Part shown: positions 37,956 through 47,485 of the stretch, one piece after another
Layout: the number at the start of each line of letters is the position of its first letter
How positions within the stretch are numbered: position 1 is the first letter of the stretch
NCBI RefSeq assembly: GCF_009857435.1
Contig: NZ_WWCK01000006.1
Coordinates: forward strand, 517,029 to 581,028
Length of the DNA: 64,000 nucleotides
Source of the DNA: Duganella rivi
GTDB taxonomy: Bacteria; Pseudomonadota; Gammaproteobacteria; Burkholderiales; Burkholderiaceae_D
Direction: 5' to 3'
The notes under the pieces: model-generated
Database searches by the model: none
What the model saw: the letters and a program-made list of their open reading frames with translations, nothing else
Told to the model about the DNA's origin: nothing
Program-made: the position numbers and the translations under genes

Positions 37956-39599
37956 TTAGGCGGCGAGACGTTTCACATTCTGTGTGGCTGCACCACTGGC
38001 ACGGTTAGTACGATTAGCGCGGGAGGTGCGCGGTGGGCCGAATTTGAACAAGCTCACAGCTTGCGTCAGACCGCCCGCTTCGATGGCCAGGCTGGCGGTG
38101 GCTGCTGCCGCTTCTTCCACCAGCGCGGCGTTTTGCTGCGTCACCTGATCCATGTGGGCGATGGCCGAATTCACTTGATCCACGCCGATGCTTTGTTCGT
38201 GCGAAGCCACCGAGATTTCTTTCATGATGGCGGTCACTTGCTGTACCGAGGCCACCACTTCCTTCATGGTGGCGCCGGCGCGATCCACTTGCACCATGCC
38301 GGCGCTGACTTTGCCGACCGAGACGTCGATCAGGTTCTTGATGTCCTTGGCGGCGGTAGCGCTGCGCTGGGCGAGGTTGCGTACTTCACCTGCCACCACG
38401 GCGAAGCCGCGGCCTTGTTCACCGGCGCGTGCTGCTTCTACTGCGGCGTTCAGCGCGAGGATATTGGTCTGGAAGGCGATGCCTTCGATTAGGCCAATGA
38501 TGTCCACAATCTTGCGCGAGGAGTTGTTGATCTCGTCCATGGTAGCGATGACGTCGGCCACAATGACGCCGCCCTGCACTGCCACCTCGGACGCGCTTTG
38601 CGCCAGCTTGTTGGCTTGCTCGGAGTTGTCGGCGTTTTGCTTGACGGTCGAGGAGAACTGCTCGACGCTCGATGCGGTTTCTTCCAGGCTGGCCGCTTGC
38701 GCCTCGGTGCGGCCGGACAGGTCTGCGTTACCAGCAGCGATCTGGCGGGTGGCGACAGCCATGGTCTCCACGTTGACGCGCACATCGCGGATGGTGGCGA
38801 TCAAGTTGCTGTTCATTTGCTGGAGGGCGCGCAGCAGCTGGCCCACTTCGTCGGTGGCCTCGGTATCGAACGACGACGACAGGTCGCCGGCCGCGATGGC
38901 GCGCGCGCCTTGCAGTGCGCGATCCAGCGGTTGCAGCACCGAGACGCGCAGCGTGTACCACAGGAAGACGTTGATCAGCAGGCCGACAAAGGTGGCGGCA
39001 AAGATGCCGTAGTTATTCGCGCTGGTGCCGTTCAGCAGGGCCGCGCCGCAGACAATCACTTGCAGCACGTTGACGGTGCTGGTGGCCAGCCAGATGCGCA
39101 TGCCGAGCGACACGTGGCTTAAGCGCGACAGCAGCGAGCCGACGCCGGGTTCGATCACTTGGCCGTTCTTGATGCGGATGCCGTGATTGGCCTCGGTGCG
39201 GATGGTGCGGTAAACCTGTTCAGCCTTGGCCACTTGCTGGCGCTCCGGGCGCGTGCGCACCGACATATAGCCGATGGTGCGGCCGTTTTCGCGGATCGGG
39301 GTGATGTTGGCGCGCACCCAGTAGTAGTCGCCGTTTTTGCAGCGGTTCTTGACGATGCCAGTCCACGGCGTGCCGGACTTGATCGAGGCCCACAGGTCGG
39401 CAAACGCTTCGGCCGGCATATCCGGGTGGCGCAGGATGTTTTGCGGAGCGCCGAGCAACTCTTGTTCGCTGAAACCACTGATCTCCGTGAAATACGGATT
39501 CACATACGTGATATTGCCGTCCAGATCAGTTTTCGAAACGATGGCTTGATCGTCGAGGACTTCTACTTCGCGGTTGGTGACAGGTTGATTGTTGCGCAT
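37956..39599 (-). CDS. PAS-containing methyl-accepting chemotaxis protein (Aer-like)
   Basis: A 547-residue receptor. The N-terminal PAS domain (about residues 14-125: ITYVNPYFTEISGFSEQELL, KNGDYYWVRANITPI) is of the Aer type that binds FAD and senses redox or oxygen. Two short helices (about 175-220) form a membrane anchor without a large periplasmic part; HAMP and the coiled-coil signalling domain follow, with the hairpin tip EGIAFQTNILALNAAVEAAR. The start at 39599 has GGAG 8 nt upstream. An FNR box lies about 80 bp before it; hemN is the next gene. Confidence 0.9.
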   Translation of the reverse strand: MRNNQPVTNREVEVLDDQAIVSKTDLDGNITYVNPYFTEISGFSEQELLGAPQNILRHPDMPAEAFADLWASIKSGTPWTGIVKNRCKNGDYYWVRANITPIRENGRTIGYMSVRTRPERQQVAKAEQVYRTIRTEANHGIRIKNGQVIEPGVGSLLSRLSHVSLGMRIWLATSTVNVLQVIVCGAALLNGTSANNYGIFAATFVGLLINVFLWYTLRVSVLQPLDRALQGARAIAAGDLSSSFDTEATDEVGQLLRALQQMNSNLIATIRDVRVNVETMAVATRQIAAGNADLSGRTEAQAASLEETASSVEQFSSTVKQNADNSEQANKLAQSASEVAVQGGVIVADVIATMDEINNSSRKIVDIIGLIEGIAFQTNILALNAAVEAARAGEQGRGFAVVAGEVRNLAQRSATAAKDIKNLIDVSVGKVSAGMVQVDRAGATMKEVVASVQQVTAIMKEISVASHEQSIGVDQVNSAIAHMDQVTQQNAALVEEAAAATASLAIEAGGLTQAVSLFKFGPPRTSRANRTNRASGAATQNVKRLAA

Positions 39600-39675
39600 G
39601 GGTCGTACTCCGGCTGGTTTTATTGCTGTATCGCAATACATATAGCCAGTTTACGTAGTCACCCCGCCGATTTTA

Positions 39676-39689
39676 TTGATGTAGATCAA
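39676..39689 (-). promoter_or_regulatory. FNR box upstream of the chemoreceptor-hemN genes
   Basis: TTGATGTAGATCAA agrees fully with TTGAT-N4-ATCAA. It is centred about 83 bp before the chemoreceptor start, in a 145-bp gap that separates it from the DUF808 gene on the same strand. Confidence 0.82.
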
Positions 39690-39744
39690 ATTTACCCGGA
39701 TTGGGCCGGTGTATGGCCCTTCCGGGAGAAGCAAGCTTGTCCGC

Positions 39745-40665
<921 letters not shown>

Positions 40666-40765
40666 TTGGGGAAACTCCGTGTGTGGTTTGATCAGCAATA
40701 TTAACCCAAGCGGGATAGGCAGCGATACCGCTACAATGGAGATCGCTTATTTGAATGGAAACGCC

Positions 40766-41404
40766 ATGAGCTTTGCCACCTGGATCACTTTCTTTGTCGC
40801 CGCCTGCATTATTGCCGTTTCGCCCGGATCGGGCGCCGTGTTGTCGATGTCGCACGGGCTGTCGTACGGCGTGCGCCGCGCCAGCGCCACCATCTTTGGT
40901 TTGCAGACTGGCTTGCTGCTGGTGTTCTTTATCGCTGGTGCGGGCGTGGGTTCGCTGCTGCTGGCGTCGGAAGTGGCGTTCAATATCGTGAAGACCGTCG
41001 GCGCACTGTACCTGATTTACCTCGGCTTGAGCCAGTGGCGCGCCAAGGTCAGCATCAGCGAGCAGAAGCAGGCGGAAGTGGTGGTGCCAACTATCAAAAA
41101 ACGCTTCCTGACCGGTTTCCTGACCAATGCCACCAATCCCAAGGGCATCATCTTCATGGTGGCGGTGCTGCCGCAATTCATCACGCACGATGCGCCGCTG
41201 CTGCCGCAGTTGCTGATTCTGGCCGTAACCATGTGCTGCATCGACCTGGTGGTGATGCACAGTTATGCGTTCCTGGCCTCGTCGATGCAGCGCTTCTTCC
41301 GCGACGCCGGCGCAGTGAAAAAGCAAAACCGCGTGTTCGGCGGCCTGCTGATGGCGGTCGGCGCGGCGCTGTTCTTCGTCAAGCGCGGCGCTGCGGCTGC
41401 TTAA
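40766..41404 (+). CDS. LysE/RhtB-family exporter
   Basis: A 212-residue inner-membrane protein with the family's start FATWITFFVAACIIAVSPGSG and six hydrophobic helices. The loop motif TGFLTNATNPKGIIFMVAVLPQF is characteristic. These proteins export amino acids or homoserine lactones; the substrate is unknown. A TACAAT -10 hexamer lies at 40732-40737, 29 bp before the start codon. Confidence 0.92.
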   Translation: MSFATWITFFVAACIIAVSPGSGAVLSMSHGLSYGVRRASATIFGLQTGLLLVFFIAGAGVGSLLLASEVAFNIVKTVGALYLIYLGLSQWRAKVSISEQKQAEVVVPTIKKRFLTGFLTNATNPKGIIFMVAVLPQFITHDAPLLPQLLILAVTMCCIDLVVMHSYAFLASSMQRFFRDAGAVKKQNRVFGGLLMAVGAALFFVKRGAAAA

Positions 41405-41494
41405 ATCGCAACGCATTTTGTAACCTCGTGTAACCCGTGTAGTCGAACCGTGGCGGTCGGCGTTAAATCAACAATATCCACAGGAGACGCTGCC

Positions 41495-43432
41495 ATGAGC
41501 CGCAAACTTATCCACACCGTCGTGCTGGCCGCTTTGGCCAGCTTTAGTGCTTTGGCGCTGGCCGACGATCCGCCGGCCATGGTCGGCCGCATTTCTGCCG
41601 TGCAGGGCCAAGTGACGCTGGTGGGTGATGGCGAGCCGGTTGGTGCGTCGCTCAACTGGCCGGTGACGGCGTTCAATCACATCAATACCGCCAGCGGTGC
41701 GCGCACCGAATTCCGCGTCGGCTCGACGGCAGTGCGCGTGGATAGCGATTCCGATCTCGAAATCACCGGCATGGATGACGATTTGCTGCGTTTGCGCTTG
41801 AACTACGGCAGCGTCAGCATCCGCGTGCGCAGCCCCGAGATGCTGCGCGATTTTGAACTGAGCACGCCGCAGGCGCGCATCACCATGATCGAGCCGGGTG
41901 TGCTGCGGGTGGACGTGGATCGCGTGCCCGACACCAGCCAGATCAGCGTGTTGAGCGGTTCGGCGCGGGTGGATGGCGCCGGTTCGTCGGTGGTGGTCAA
42001 CAATGGCCGCCATGTGGATGTCAGCATGGAAGACGTGCGTACCAGTGTGGCGCGGCGCGACGGCTTTGATGTATGGGCCGAGGATCGCGACCGCTTGGAC
42101 AGCGCCACCACCACCACCCGCTTCGTCTCCAGCGGCATGACCGGTTACGAGGAGCTGGATCGCAACGGCAGCTGGACTGAGAGTGCCGAATACGGCCCGC
42201 TGTGGACGCCGCGCAATGTGGCCATCGACTGGGCGCCGTACCGCGACGGCCGCTGGACTTGGCTGGCGCCATGGGGCTGGACGTGGATCGATAACGCGCC
42301 ATGGGGTTATGCGCCGTCGCACTATGGGCGCTGGGTGATGGTCAATCGCCGCTGGTGCTGGGCGCCGGGGCGTCCCGTGGGACGGCCGGTGTGGGCGCCG
42401 GCGCTGGTTGGCTGGGTGGGCGGCAATGGCGGCGGCCATCATCCGGGGCCGGGCTTGGGCTGGTATCCGCTGTCGCCGCGTGACCGGTTTGTGCCGGGTT
42501 ACCGCGTGTCGTCGGATTACGAACGCCGCGTGACGTGGACGCACAATGGCAAGCCGTTCACGCCGCGCAATGATTGGAACGGCCCGCGTGACGGCATGAC
42601 GGTGCTGCCGCGCGATCAGTTTGAAGGTCGCCGCAATGTGGTGGTGAACCGTGGTGCGTCGATTATTCCGCCGACCACGTTTGTGCGGGGCGTGACGCCG
42701 GTGACGCCGCCGCAACCGCCGGGCCGTCCGTTGACCACCAACCGCGGCGGCATGGGCGACCGTGATCACGACGGCATCCCAGATCGCTACGACCGCAACG
42801 ATGGGCGCAACGACCGGAATGACCGGTTTGATCGCAATGACCGCAATGATCGGAATGACCGCAACGACCGCAATGATCGCAACGACCGTCCGGGCCGCGT
42901 GATTACCGCGCCGTCGCAGCCGGTGAACGTGCCGGCGCAGCAGCCGCGCGGGCAGACCAGCACCTTGGCGCCGGGCCAGTTCGGCCAGCCGGATTCACGT
43001 CCGCAGACTATCGACCCCAACGATGTGCGGATCGATGTGCGGCCGCGCTTCAATCCGCAGCAGCAACCGCAGACGCCGCCGAACATTTCCATCACGCCGC
43101 AGCAACCGGGGCGGGATCGTTTCGACCGTGGCGGCGATGAAGGCCGGCGTTTCCGTCCGCATGACGAGCAGCGCCCTGAGCCGCGCCCACAGCCGCAGAT
43201 GCAACCGCAGCAGCAAGCGCAGCCGCAGGTTCAGCAGCAGCCGCGCCAGTTCACGCCGCCGCCGATGCAGCAAGTGCAGCCGCAGGCTCAACCGCAGCCA
43301 CGCCAGTTCACGCCGCCGCAGCAGCAGCCCCAAGCTCAGCCGCCCCAGCGCGAAAACCGCGAACCGCGTCACGAGCCGGAACGCCGCAGCGAAGAAAAAG
43401 GCGACCGCCGCAACCGCCAAAACGACAAATAA
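41495..43432 (+). CDS. Exported DUF6600/FecR-like protein with low-complexity C-terminus
   Basis: A 645-residue secreted protein. Signal peptide residues 1-24 (cleavage after ALALA). Residues about 30-160 have a FecR-like beta fold (FRVGSTAVRVDSDSDLEITG, VLSGSARVDG). The middle is the DUF6600 region, rich in Trp and Tyr (GPLWTPRNVAIDWAPYRDGR, GWTWIDNAPWGYAPSHYGRW). After about residue 425 comes a calcium-site-like segment DRDHDGIPDRYDRND, an RND tandem array, and a tail rich in Gln, Pro and Arg. The start at 41495 has GGAG 9 nt upstream. It is probably a periplasmic or cell-surface protein; the role is unknown. Confidence 0.85.
   Translation: MSRKLIHTVVLAALASFSALALADDPPAMVGRISAVQGQVTLVGDGEPVGASLNWPVTAFNHINTASGARTEFRVGSTAVRVDSDSDLEITGMDDDLLRLRLNYGSVSIRVRSPEMLRDFELSTPQARITMIEPGVLRVDVDRVPDTSQISVLSGSARVDGAGSSVVVNNGRHVDVSMEDVRTSVARRDGFDVWAEDRDRLDSATTTTRFVSSGMTGYEELDRNGSWTESAEYGPLWTPRNVAIDWAPYRDGRWTWLAPWGWTWIDNAPWGYAPSHYGRWVMVNRRWCWAPGRPVGRPVWAPALVGWVGGNGGGHHPGPGLGWYPLSPRDRFVPGYRVSSDYERRVTWTHNGKPFTPRNDWNGPRDGMTVLPRDQFEGRRNVVVNRGASIIPPTTFVRGVTPVTPPQPPGRPLTTNRGGMGDRDHDGIPDRYDRNDGRNDRNDRFDRNDRNDRNDRNDRNDRNDRPGRVITAPSQPVNVPAQQPRGQTSTLAPGQFGQPDSRPQTIDPNDVRIDVRPRFNPQQQPQTPPNISITPQQPGRDRFDRGGDEGRRFRPHDEQRPEPRPQPQMQPQQQAQPQVQQQPRQFTPPPMQQVQPQAQPQPRQFTPPQQQPQAQPPQRENREPRHEPERRSEEKGDRRNRQNDK
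42791..42888 (+). repeat. 9-bp tandem array encoding Arg-Asn-Asp repeats
   Basis: About ten units of (C/G)CGCAA(C/T)GA-type 9-mers encode RND GRND RND RFD and six more RND in a row. The unit length is a multiple of three, so changes in copy number would keep the frame. The codons vary between units (AAC/AAT, GAC/GAT, CGC/CGG), so the array is not very recent. Confidence 0.85.
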
Positions 43433-43448
43433 GCCTTGCCAGGCGGGA

Positions 43449-43931
43449 CTACTGCTGCGCCTTCAACCGCAGCCGTGCCCGCCACTCTCCCAGCGCGGAC
43501 AGCGCGCCCTGGAATTCCCGCTCGATCAAATCCGCTTCCGCAGCGGTGACCTTGCCATCCATCAGCGCAGTCGACACCGCCTCCGCCACCGCGCCCACCT
43601 GGCTCATCACCTTGCACACCGTCTGCGATAAATCGTCGTCGCCGATGGTGTCCGGCGTCGGCACCACGAAGGCGGCCATGCCGTGCCGCGTCAGCAACGC
43701 GTGCAGCGGCAGGTGGGCTTCGTTCACCCCTGCCTTGTGGCACAAGTCCACCACCGTCGACACCTCTTCAAACGACGGATAGTGCGACGCGATCGTCGGC
43801 GCCAGCTTGTTGCGCAGGACGTTGACCGAAATCCCCATTGCCTGCGCCAAGGCGTCGATGCCGCCGGGATACGCGCGCGCCACCTTGTAGAGCGCGTCGT
43901 GCTGATTCATGTCCAAGTATTTGCGAGTCAT
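43449..43931 (-). CDS. Phage regulatory CII-like protein, orphan
   Basis: A 160-residue protein with the CII-family pattern: MNQHDALYKVARAYPGGIDA, then a helix-turn-helix ALAQAMGISVNVLRNKLAP and FEEVSTVVDLCHKAG. The C-terminal third is helical and acidic. Such proteins occur in P2-like phages, but no phage gene is next to it, so it is likely a domesticated regulator. Start taken at 43931; the Met seven codons later is an alternative. Its stop is 16 bp from the convergent DUF6600 gene. Confidence 0.75.
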   Translation of the reverse strand: MTRKYLDMNQHDALYKVARAYPGGIDALAQAMGISVNVLRNKLAPTIASHYPSFEEVSTVVDLCHKAGVNEAHLPLHALLTRHGMAAFVVPTPDTIGDDDLSQTVCKVMSQVGAVAEAVSTALMDGKVTAAEADLIEREFQGALSALGEWRARLRLKAQQ

Positions 43932-44017
43932 GGTGAAGCGTGCCTTTTATTACCGATGCAAGCGACTTTGCGCGGCGCTATGCTGTTTTTCATTCAACTT
44001 CTTTGTGAAATGACATC

Positions 44018-44839
44018 ATGAAGTCACTCAGATCTGCGCTGCTTTTGATGGTTTGCCTTGCCTTTCTGGGCAATGTGCCGGCAGAAGCGCGGCCGGCCTC
44101 ACATTCTGGCACATCAAAGTCGTTTAAAAGCGGATTTTCTTCACAAAAGAACAACTCCGCTGCGCACAGCCGCCAAGCGCCGCCCGCCAACCGCCAGAGC
44201 GGCCCCGGCGCGTTTGGCAAGCAAGCCGGGTCGCCGGCCCAGCAGCGCAACACCTCGGCAATGTCGCGCGATGTCGACCAGGGCGCCAGCCGCGAGCGCG
44301 CGCTGCGGACGCTGGACGAGCGCCGCGCCGCCGCCAATGCGCCGCAACCGCTGCCGCCGCTGAATGACACGCTGCGCCAACCGCAGCAGCCCGCGCCGCA
44401 GCGGCCGGCCCCAGCCTACGGCGCGCCGCCCTACGCCGGCCCGTCGCCGGTCTATGCGCCGCCCGCCCAGCCATCCAACGGCCTGATGGCCGGCGTGCTG
44501 GGCTTCATGCTGGGCCGGGCAATGAGCCAGAGCAACCAGCCGGTCGCCTACCCGACCACCAGCGGCAACCAGCCCGTACCGGCCGCGAGCGCCCCTGCCG
44601 CGACCGGTGCGACCGCGGCCCCGGGCCCGGAAGGTGCGGGCATGGTGGCTGGCATGCCGGGCTTGGGCGCGCCGTCACCAGCGGCGGCTCCAGCGCCTGC
44701 GCCATCGTTCATGAGCAGCGTCCTGCGCCTGTTCGCTTGGCTGTCGGTGATCAGCTTGCTGGGTTGGGCCGCCGTGTACTCGGTGCGCAAGTTCCGCCGC
44801 CTGCGCGCCGCGCCGAATTATTCGTTTGAAAGGAATTGA
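44018..44839 (+). CDS. Exported Pro/Ala-rich membrane protein, first gene of a PspA operon
   Basis: A 273-residue protein with a signal peptide (MKSLRSALLLMVCLAFLGN), a long linker rich in Ala, Pro and Gln, a hydrophobic glycine-rich stretch LMAGVLGFMLGRAMS, and a transmembrane helix close to the C-terminus (LRLFAWLSVISLLGWAAVYSV). I cannot name a family. It overlaps neither neighbour but ends 1 bp before the DUF2491 start, and a PspA-like gene follows, so it is probably a membrane partner in an envelope-stress operon. Confidence 0.7.
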   Translation: MKSLRSALLLMVCLAFLGNVPAEARPASHSGTSKSFKSGFSSQKNNSAAHSRQAPPANRQSGPGAFGKQAGSPAQQRNTSAMSRDVDQGASRERALRTLDERRAAANAPQPLPPLNDTLRQPQQPAPQRPAPAYGAPPYAGPSPVYAPPAQPSNGLMAGVLGFMLGRAMSQSNQPVAYPTTSGNQPVPAASAPAATGATAAPGPEGAGMVAGMPGLGAPSPAAAPAPAPSFMSSVLRLFAWLSVISLLGWAAVYSVRKFRRLRAAPNYSFERN

Positions 44840-44840
44840 G

Positions 44841-45617
44841 ATGGGCTGGAGTGATGCATACAACTACCTGCGCACCGGCGCGGCCAAGCTGTCCGCCAAC
44901 GACACGCCGCGCACTGACAGCGACCTCCCGCTGGGCGCGCGCATCGGCAGCGTGGTCGGCATCCAGCAATCGCCGCTGCTGCGCGCCGTGGCCGACGGCT
45001 CGCTGATCGCCTTGCCGGACGCCGACGACACACGCATCGTGGCGGTCTCGCAGATCAAGCTCAAGCAAGCGGGCGGCCTGTACCGTTACTACCTCGAAAC
45101 CGGCGACCGCGACGACAAGGAGAAATTCCTGCAGGTCTACCAAAACGCCAGCGGCAAGGTCAGCGAGATCATGTACTGCACCCAGCTGGCGCGCGTGATT
45201 CCTGAAACGGCGGAAGACCAGGAAGCCTACACCGGCCAATCCGGCTCCGGCCTCGGCGACCGCAGCTACACCCTGTGGCGCGAGCAGCTGGACGATGCCG
45301 GCCTCGACCTGGAACTGATTTTCGGCGCCAGCGTTGGCCTCGACTACTGGCGCGACGCTGGCGATCAGCAAGCGCAGTTCGTGCCGCCGTTCACTGGCAC
45401 GGAAACGCGGCTGGACGACGCCGGCGGCCACACCGGCTTGCGCCAGGAAATGTATTTCATGCCGTATGTGCGCCAGTTGCGCGGCGGCGGCCACGAGTAC
45501 CTGCTGATCACGACGGAAATACTCCACAGCGTGAACGGCGACCGTAGCAAACGCGGGATCCATGTCGACTTCGTCATTGGCATCCCGGTGGAGCAGCAAC
45601 GCATCGTTATCCAATGA
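44841..45617 (+). CDS. DUF2491 family protein (YjfK-like)
   Basis: A 258-residue soluble protein that matches the YjfK/DUF2491 pattern in its middle and end: LYRYYLETGD, DRSYTLWREQLDDAG, RQEMYFMPYVRQLRGG and EYLLITTEILHSVNGDRSKRG. In E. coli yjfK lies next to yjfJ, a PspA homologue, and here the next gene is also PspA-like. AAAGGAATTGAG precedes the start at 44841. Function is unknown; a link to membrane maintenance is inferred. Confidence 0.85.
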   Translation: MGWSDAYNYLRTGAAKLSANDTPRTDSDLPLGARIGSVVGIQQSPLLRAVADGSLIALPDADDTRIVAVSQIKLKQAGGLYRYYLETGDRDDKEKFLQVYQNASGKVSEIMYCTQLARVIPETAEDQEAYTGQSGSGLGDRSYTLWREQLDDAGLDLELIFGASVGLDYWRDAGDQQAQFVPPFTGTETRLDDAGGHTGLRQEMYFMPYVRQLRGGGHEYLLITTEILHSVNGDRSKRGIHVDFVIGIPVEQQRIVIQ

Positions 45618-45645
45618 TGCGCAACCTTGATTGAGGAAGACTGAC

Positions 45646-46434
45646 ATGAGCAACTTGAATGGCTGGGGCTTGACCGCGCGACTGATCACCAAGCATTTCG
45701 GCGCGCTGGGCAATCGCGTGTCCGAAGCGATCGCCAACTTTGACCCGGAAACCGCCACCGAGGCCGACCGCGACCGTCTGGCCGACAATTTGCGCAGCGC
45801 CGCCCAAAAGCTGGCCGCCGCGCGTGCCGCGTTCGACAAGGAAGCGGACGACGTGGTCAAGCTGCGCCAGTTGATCGCCACCGACGAGCAGGCCGCTGGC
45901 ACCTTGGCCGAGCGCCTCGCCGCCGGCAAGATCTCCGAATCGACCATCACCCTGCTCTGCGACGAGCTGGAAGGCAACAAGGCGCGTCTGCCGCAGGAAA
46001 TACAAGAGGAAGCCGACGCCAGGCAGTACATGAGCGAACTGCAAACCATCGTCGATGCGCTGTCGAAACAGCTGTCCGAATTCGACGCACAGGCCAAGAA
46101 GGCGATGCAAGCCCTGGCCTCGGCCCGCGCCCAGCAGGATTTGCAGCAATTGCGCGCTGATCGCCAGGCCCAGCTGGCCGGCCTGCAAGGCATGCGCGGC
46201 CAGTCGAGCGCGCTGTCGGCCCTGACCCGCCGCGCCGAGGCCATCCGCAACGACGCCGAGGGCCTGCGCATCGTCACCGACATCGGCCAGAAGCCGCTGG
46301 ATCAGGCCGCCGAACTGGAGGCGATCCGCAAATCGGTGAGCCAGCCGGCGCTCGGCAACGAGTCGGCGCTGGCGCGCTTGCAACGGCTGTCTGCACCGCC
46401 AGCGGCCGAGCCATTGGCGCTTGCAAAGTCCTGA
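45646..46434 (+). CDS. PspA/IM30 family protein (YjfJ-like)
   Basis: A 262-residue, almost entirely helical protein with long coiled coils (EADRDRLADNLRSAAQKLAA, ARQYMSELQTIVDALSKQLS, AKKAMQALASARAQQDLQQL). This is the ESCRT-III-like PspA fold, in which helices assemble on damaged inner membrane. It follows DUF2491 by 28 bp with GAGGAAG before the start at 45646. The pair corresponds to yjfJ-yjfK of E. coli in reversed order, plus an extra membrane protein at the front. No pspF or pspBC genes are seen. Confidence 0.82.
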   Translation: MSNLNGWGLTARLITKHFGALGNRVSEAIANFDPETATEADRDRLADNLRSAAQKLAAARAAFDKEADDVVKLRQLIATDEQAAGTLAERLAAGKISESTITLLCDELEGNKARLPQEIQEEADARQYMSELQTIVDALSKQLSEFDAQAKKAMQALASARAQQDLQQLRADRQAQLAGLQGMRGQSSALSALTRRAEAIRNDAEGLRIVTDIGQKPLDQAAELEAIRKSVSQPALGNESALARLQRLSAPPAAEPLALAKS

Positions 46435-46440
46435 TCGGGC

Positions 46441-46475
46441 TACAATATAGGCTGGTGACGCCATTTGGCGTCGCC
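46441..46475 (+). promoter_or_regulatory. -10 box and 5'-leader hairpin before the DUF493 gene
   Basis: TACAAT at 46441-46446 is a -10 hexamer. Eight bases further GGTGACGCC and GGCGTCGCC form a 9-bp stem (one G-U pair) around ATTT, 46454-46475. The hairpin would lie at the very 5' end of the message, where it could stabilise the RNA; alternatively it ends the upstream operon. Confidence 0.5.
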
Positions 46476-46501
46476 GGTCTTTATTGAAATGGAACAAGAA
46501 T

Positions 46502-46777
46502 ATGCAAGCGATCCCACCATCAGAGTCCCTCATCGAGTACCCGAGCGACTTCCCGATCAAGGTCATGGGGCCGACTCATATCGATTTCGCCCCGACCATC
46601 ATCTTGGTCGTGCAAAAGCATGACGCGGATTTCCACGAGGGCAAAATGGAAGTGCGTCCGTCGGCCAAGGGCAATTACACCGGCCTGACCTGCACCGTGC
46701 GCGCCACCAGCCGCGAGCAGCTGGATGCGCTGTACACCGAGCTGTCGGCGCACCCGATGGTCAAGATTGTCATGTGA
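46502..46777 (+). CDS. ybeD: DUF493 family protein YbeD
   Basis: A 91-residue ACT-like protein: YPSDFPIKVMG, VVQKHDADF, SAKGNYTGLTCTVRATSREQLDALY and the final strand HPMVKIVM. In most proteobacteria it sits directly before lipB. Here lipB is 4 kb away with five unrelated genes between. The start at 46502 has GGAAC 6 nt upstream. Function is unknown, possibly tied to lipoylation. Confidence 0.92.
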   Translation: MQAIPPSESLIEYPSDFPIKVMGPTHIDFAPTIILVVQKHDADFHEGKMEVRPSAKGNYTGLTCTVRATSREQLDALYTELSAHPMVKIVM

Positions 46778-46790
46778 TTAAGAACGCCGG

Positions 46791-47462
46791 TCAGGCAGCA
46801 GCCAGCAGTTGCTGCAGGATCGGCAGCATGCTGTCCGGTTCCGGGCGGCGGGTGTAGTCGGGATTGACCTCGGCGTACGCAATGACCGCGTCCTGGCCGA
46901 TCACGTAGCGGGCCGGCATCGGCAGCGTCCAGGCCGGATCGTCATTGAAGGCTGGCAGGTCGTTCTTCAGTCGCTGGTACAGGTCTATCAGGTAATCCGG
47001 CAATGCAAAGCGCAGACCGAAAGCGGCGGCGACGTCGTTGTGCGTGTCGCTCAGGATCGGAAACGCCAGCTTGTTCTGGCGCTGCGCCTTGCGGCTATTG
47101 GCGGCAGTTTGCGGCGATATCGCGACCAGGTTTGCGCCAAGCGCCTGGAATTGCGGCAGCGTTTCCTGCAGGGCCTGCAGCTCCAGGTTGCAGTACGGGC
47201 ACCATACCCCTCGGTAAAAGCTAATGATGAGTGGCCCTTGGGAAAGCAAGTCGTCCGACGATACCGGCTTGCCTTCGGGGTCGTTCAGGATAAAGGCCGG
47301 CGCGCGGTCGCCTGCCTTGAGCGCGCGGCCAGCCTGGCCGGAGGCGACCAGTTCCGCAGTAGCGCGTTCCATGATCGGATGGATTTCCGGCGGCGCGAAG
47401 TAAGGGGCTTTACCGCCCCTGAAGTCGGCCTTGAATGCGTCGAGTTTGCTTTGCAGCGTCAT
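46791..47462 (-). CDS. Peroxiredoxin-like protein (AhpC/TSA family)
   Basis: A 223-residue protein. Residues about 60-190 are an AhpC/TSA thioredoxin fold with the peroxidatic site SFYRGVWCPYCNLELQAL, in which the CPYC pair is the likely active centre. An N-terminal helical extension precedes it (MTLQSKLDAFKADFRGG). It is 23 bp after the AhpD-like gene on the same strand, so the two act as a peroxide-reduction pair, with the AhpD-like protein as possible reductant. A LysR gene upstream probably controls both. Confidence 0.88.
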   Translation of the reverse strand: MTLQSKLDAFKADFRGGKAPYFAPPEIHPIMERATAELVASGQAGRALKAGDRAPAFILNDPEGKPVSSDDLLSQGPLIISFYRGVWCPYCNLELQALQETLPQFQALGANLVAISPQTAANSRKAQRQNKLAFPILSDTHNDVAAAFGLRFALPDYLIDLYQRLKNDLPAFNDDPAWTLPMPARYVIGQDAVIAYAEVNPDYTRRPEPDSMLPILQQLLAAA

Positions 47463-47485
47463 GATGTGATGCTCCTTGGGACGTT

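Noticed and set aside
42791..42888. CRISPR array or non-coding repeat
   Set aside because: The 9-bp units lie in frame inside a gene, have no spacers and encode Arg-Asn-Asp repeats.
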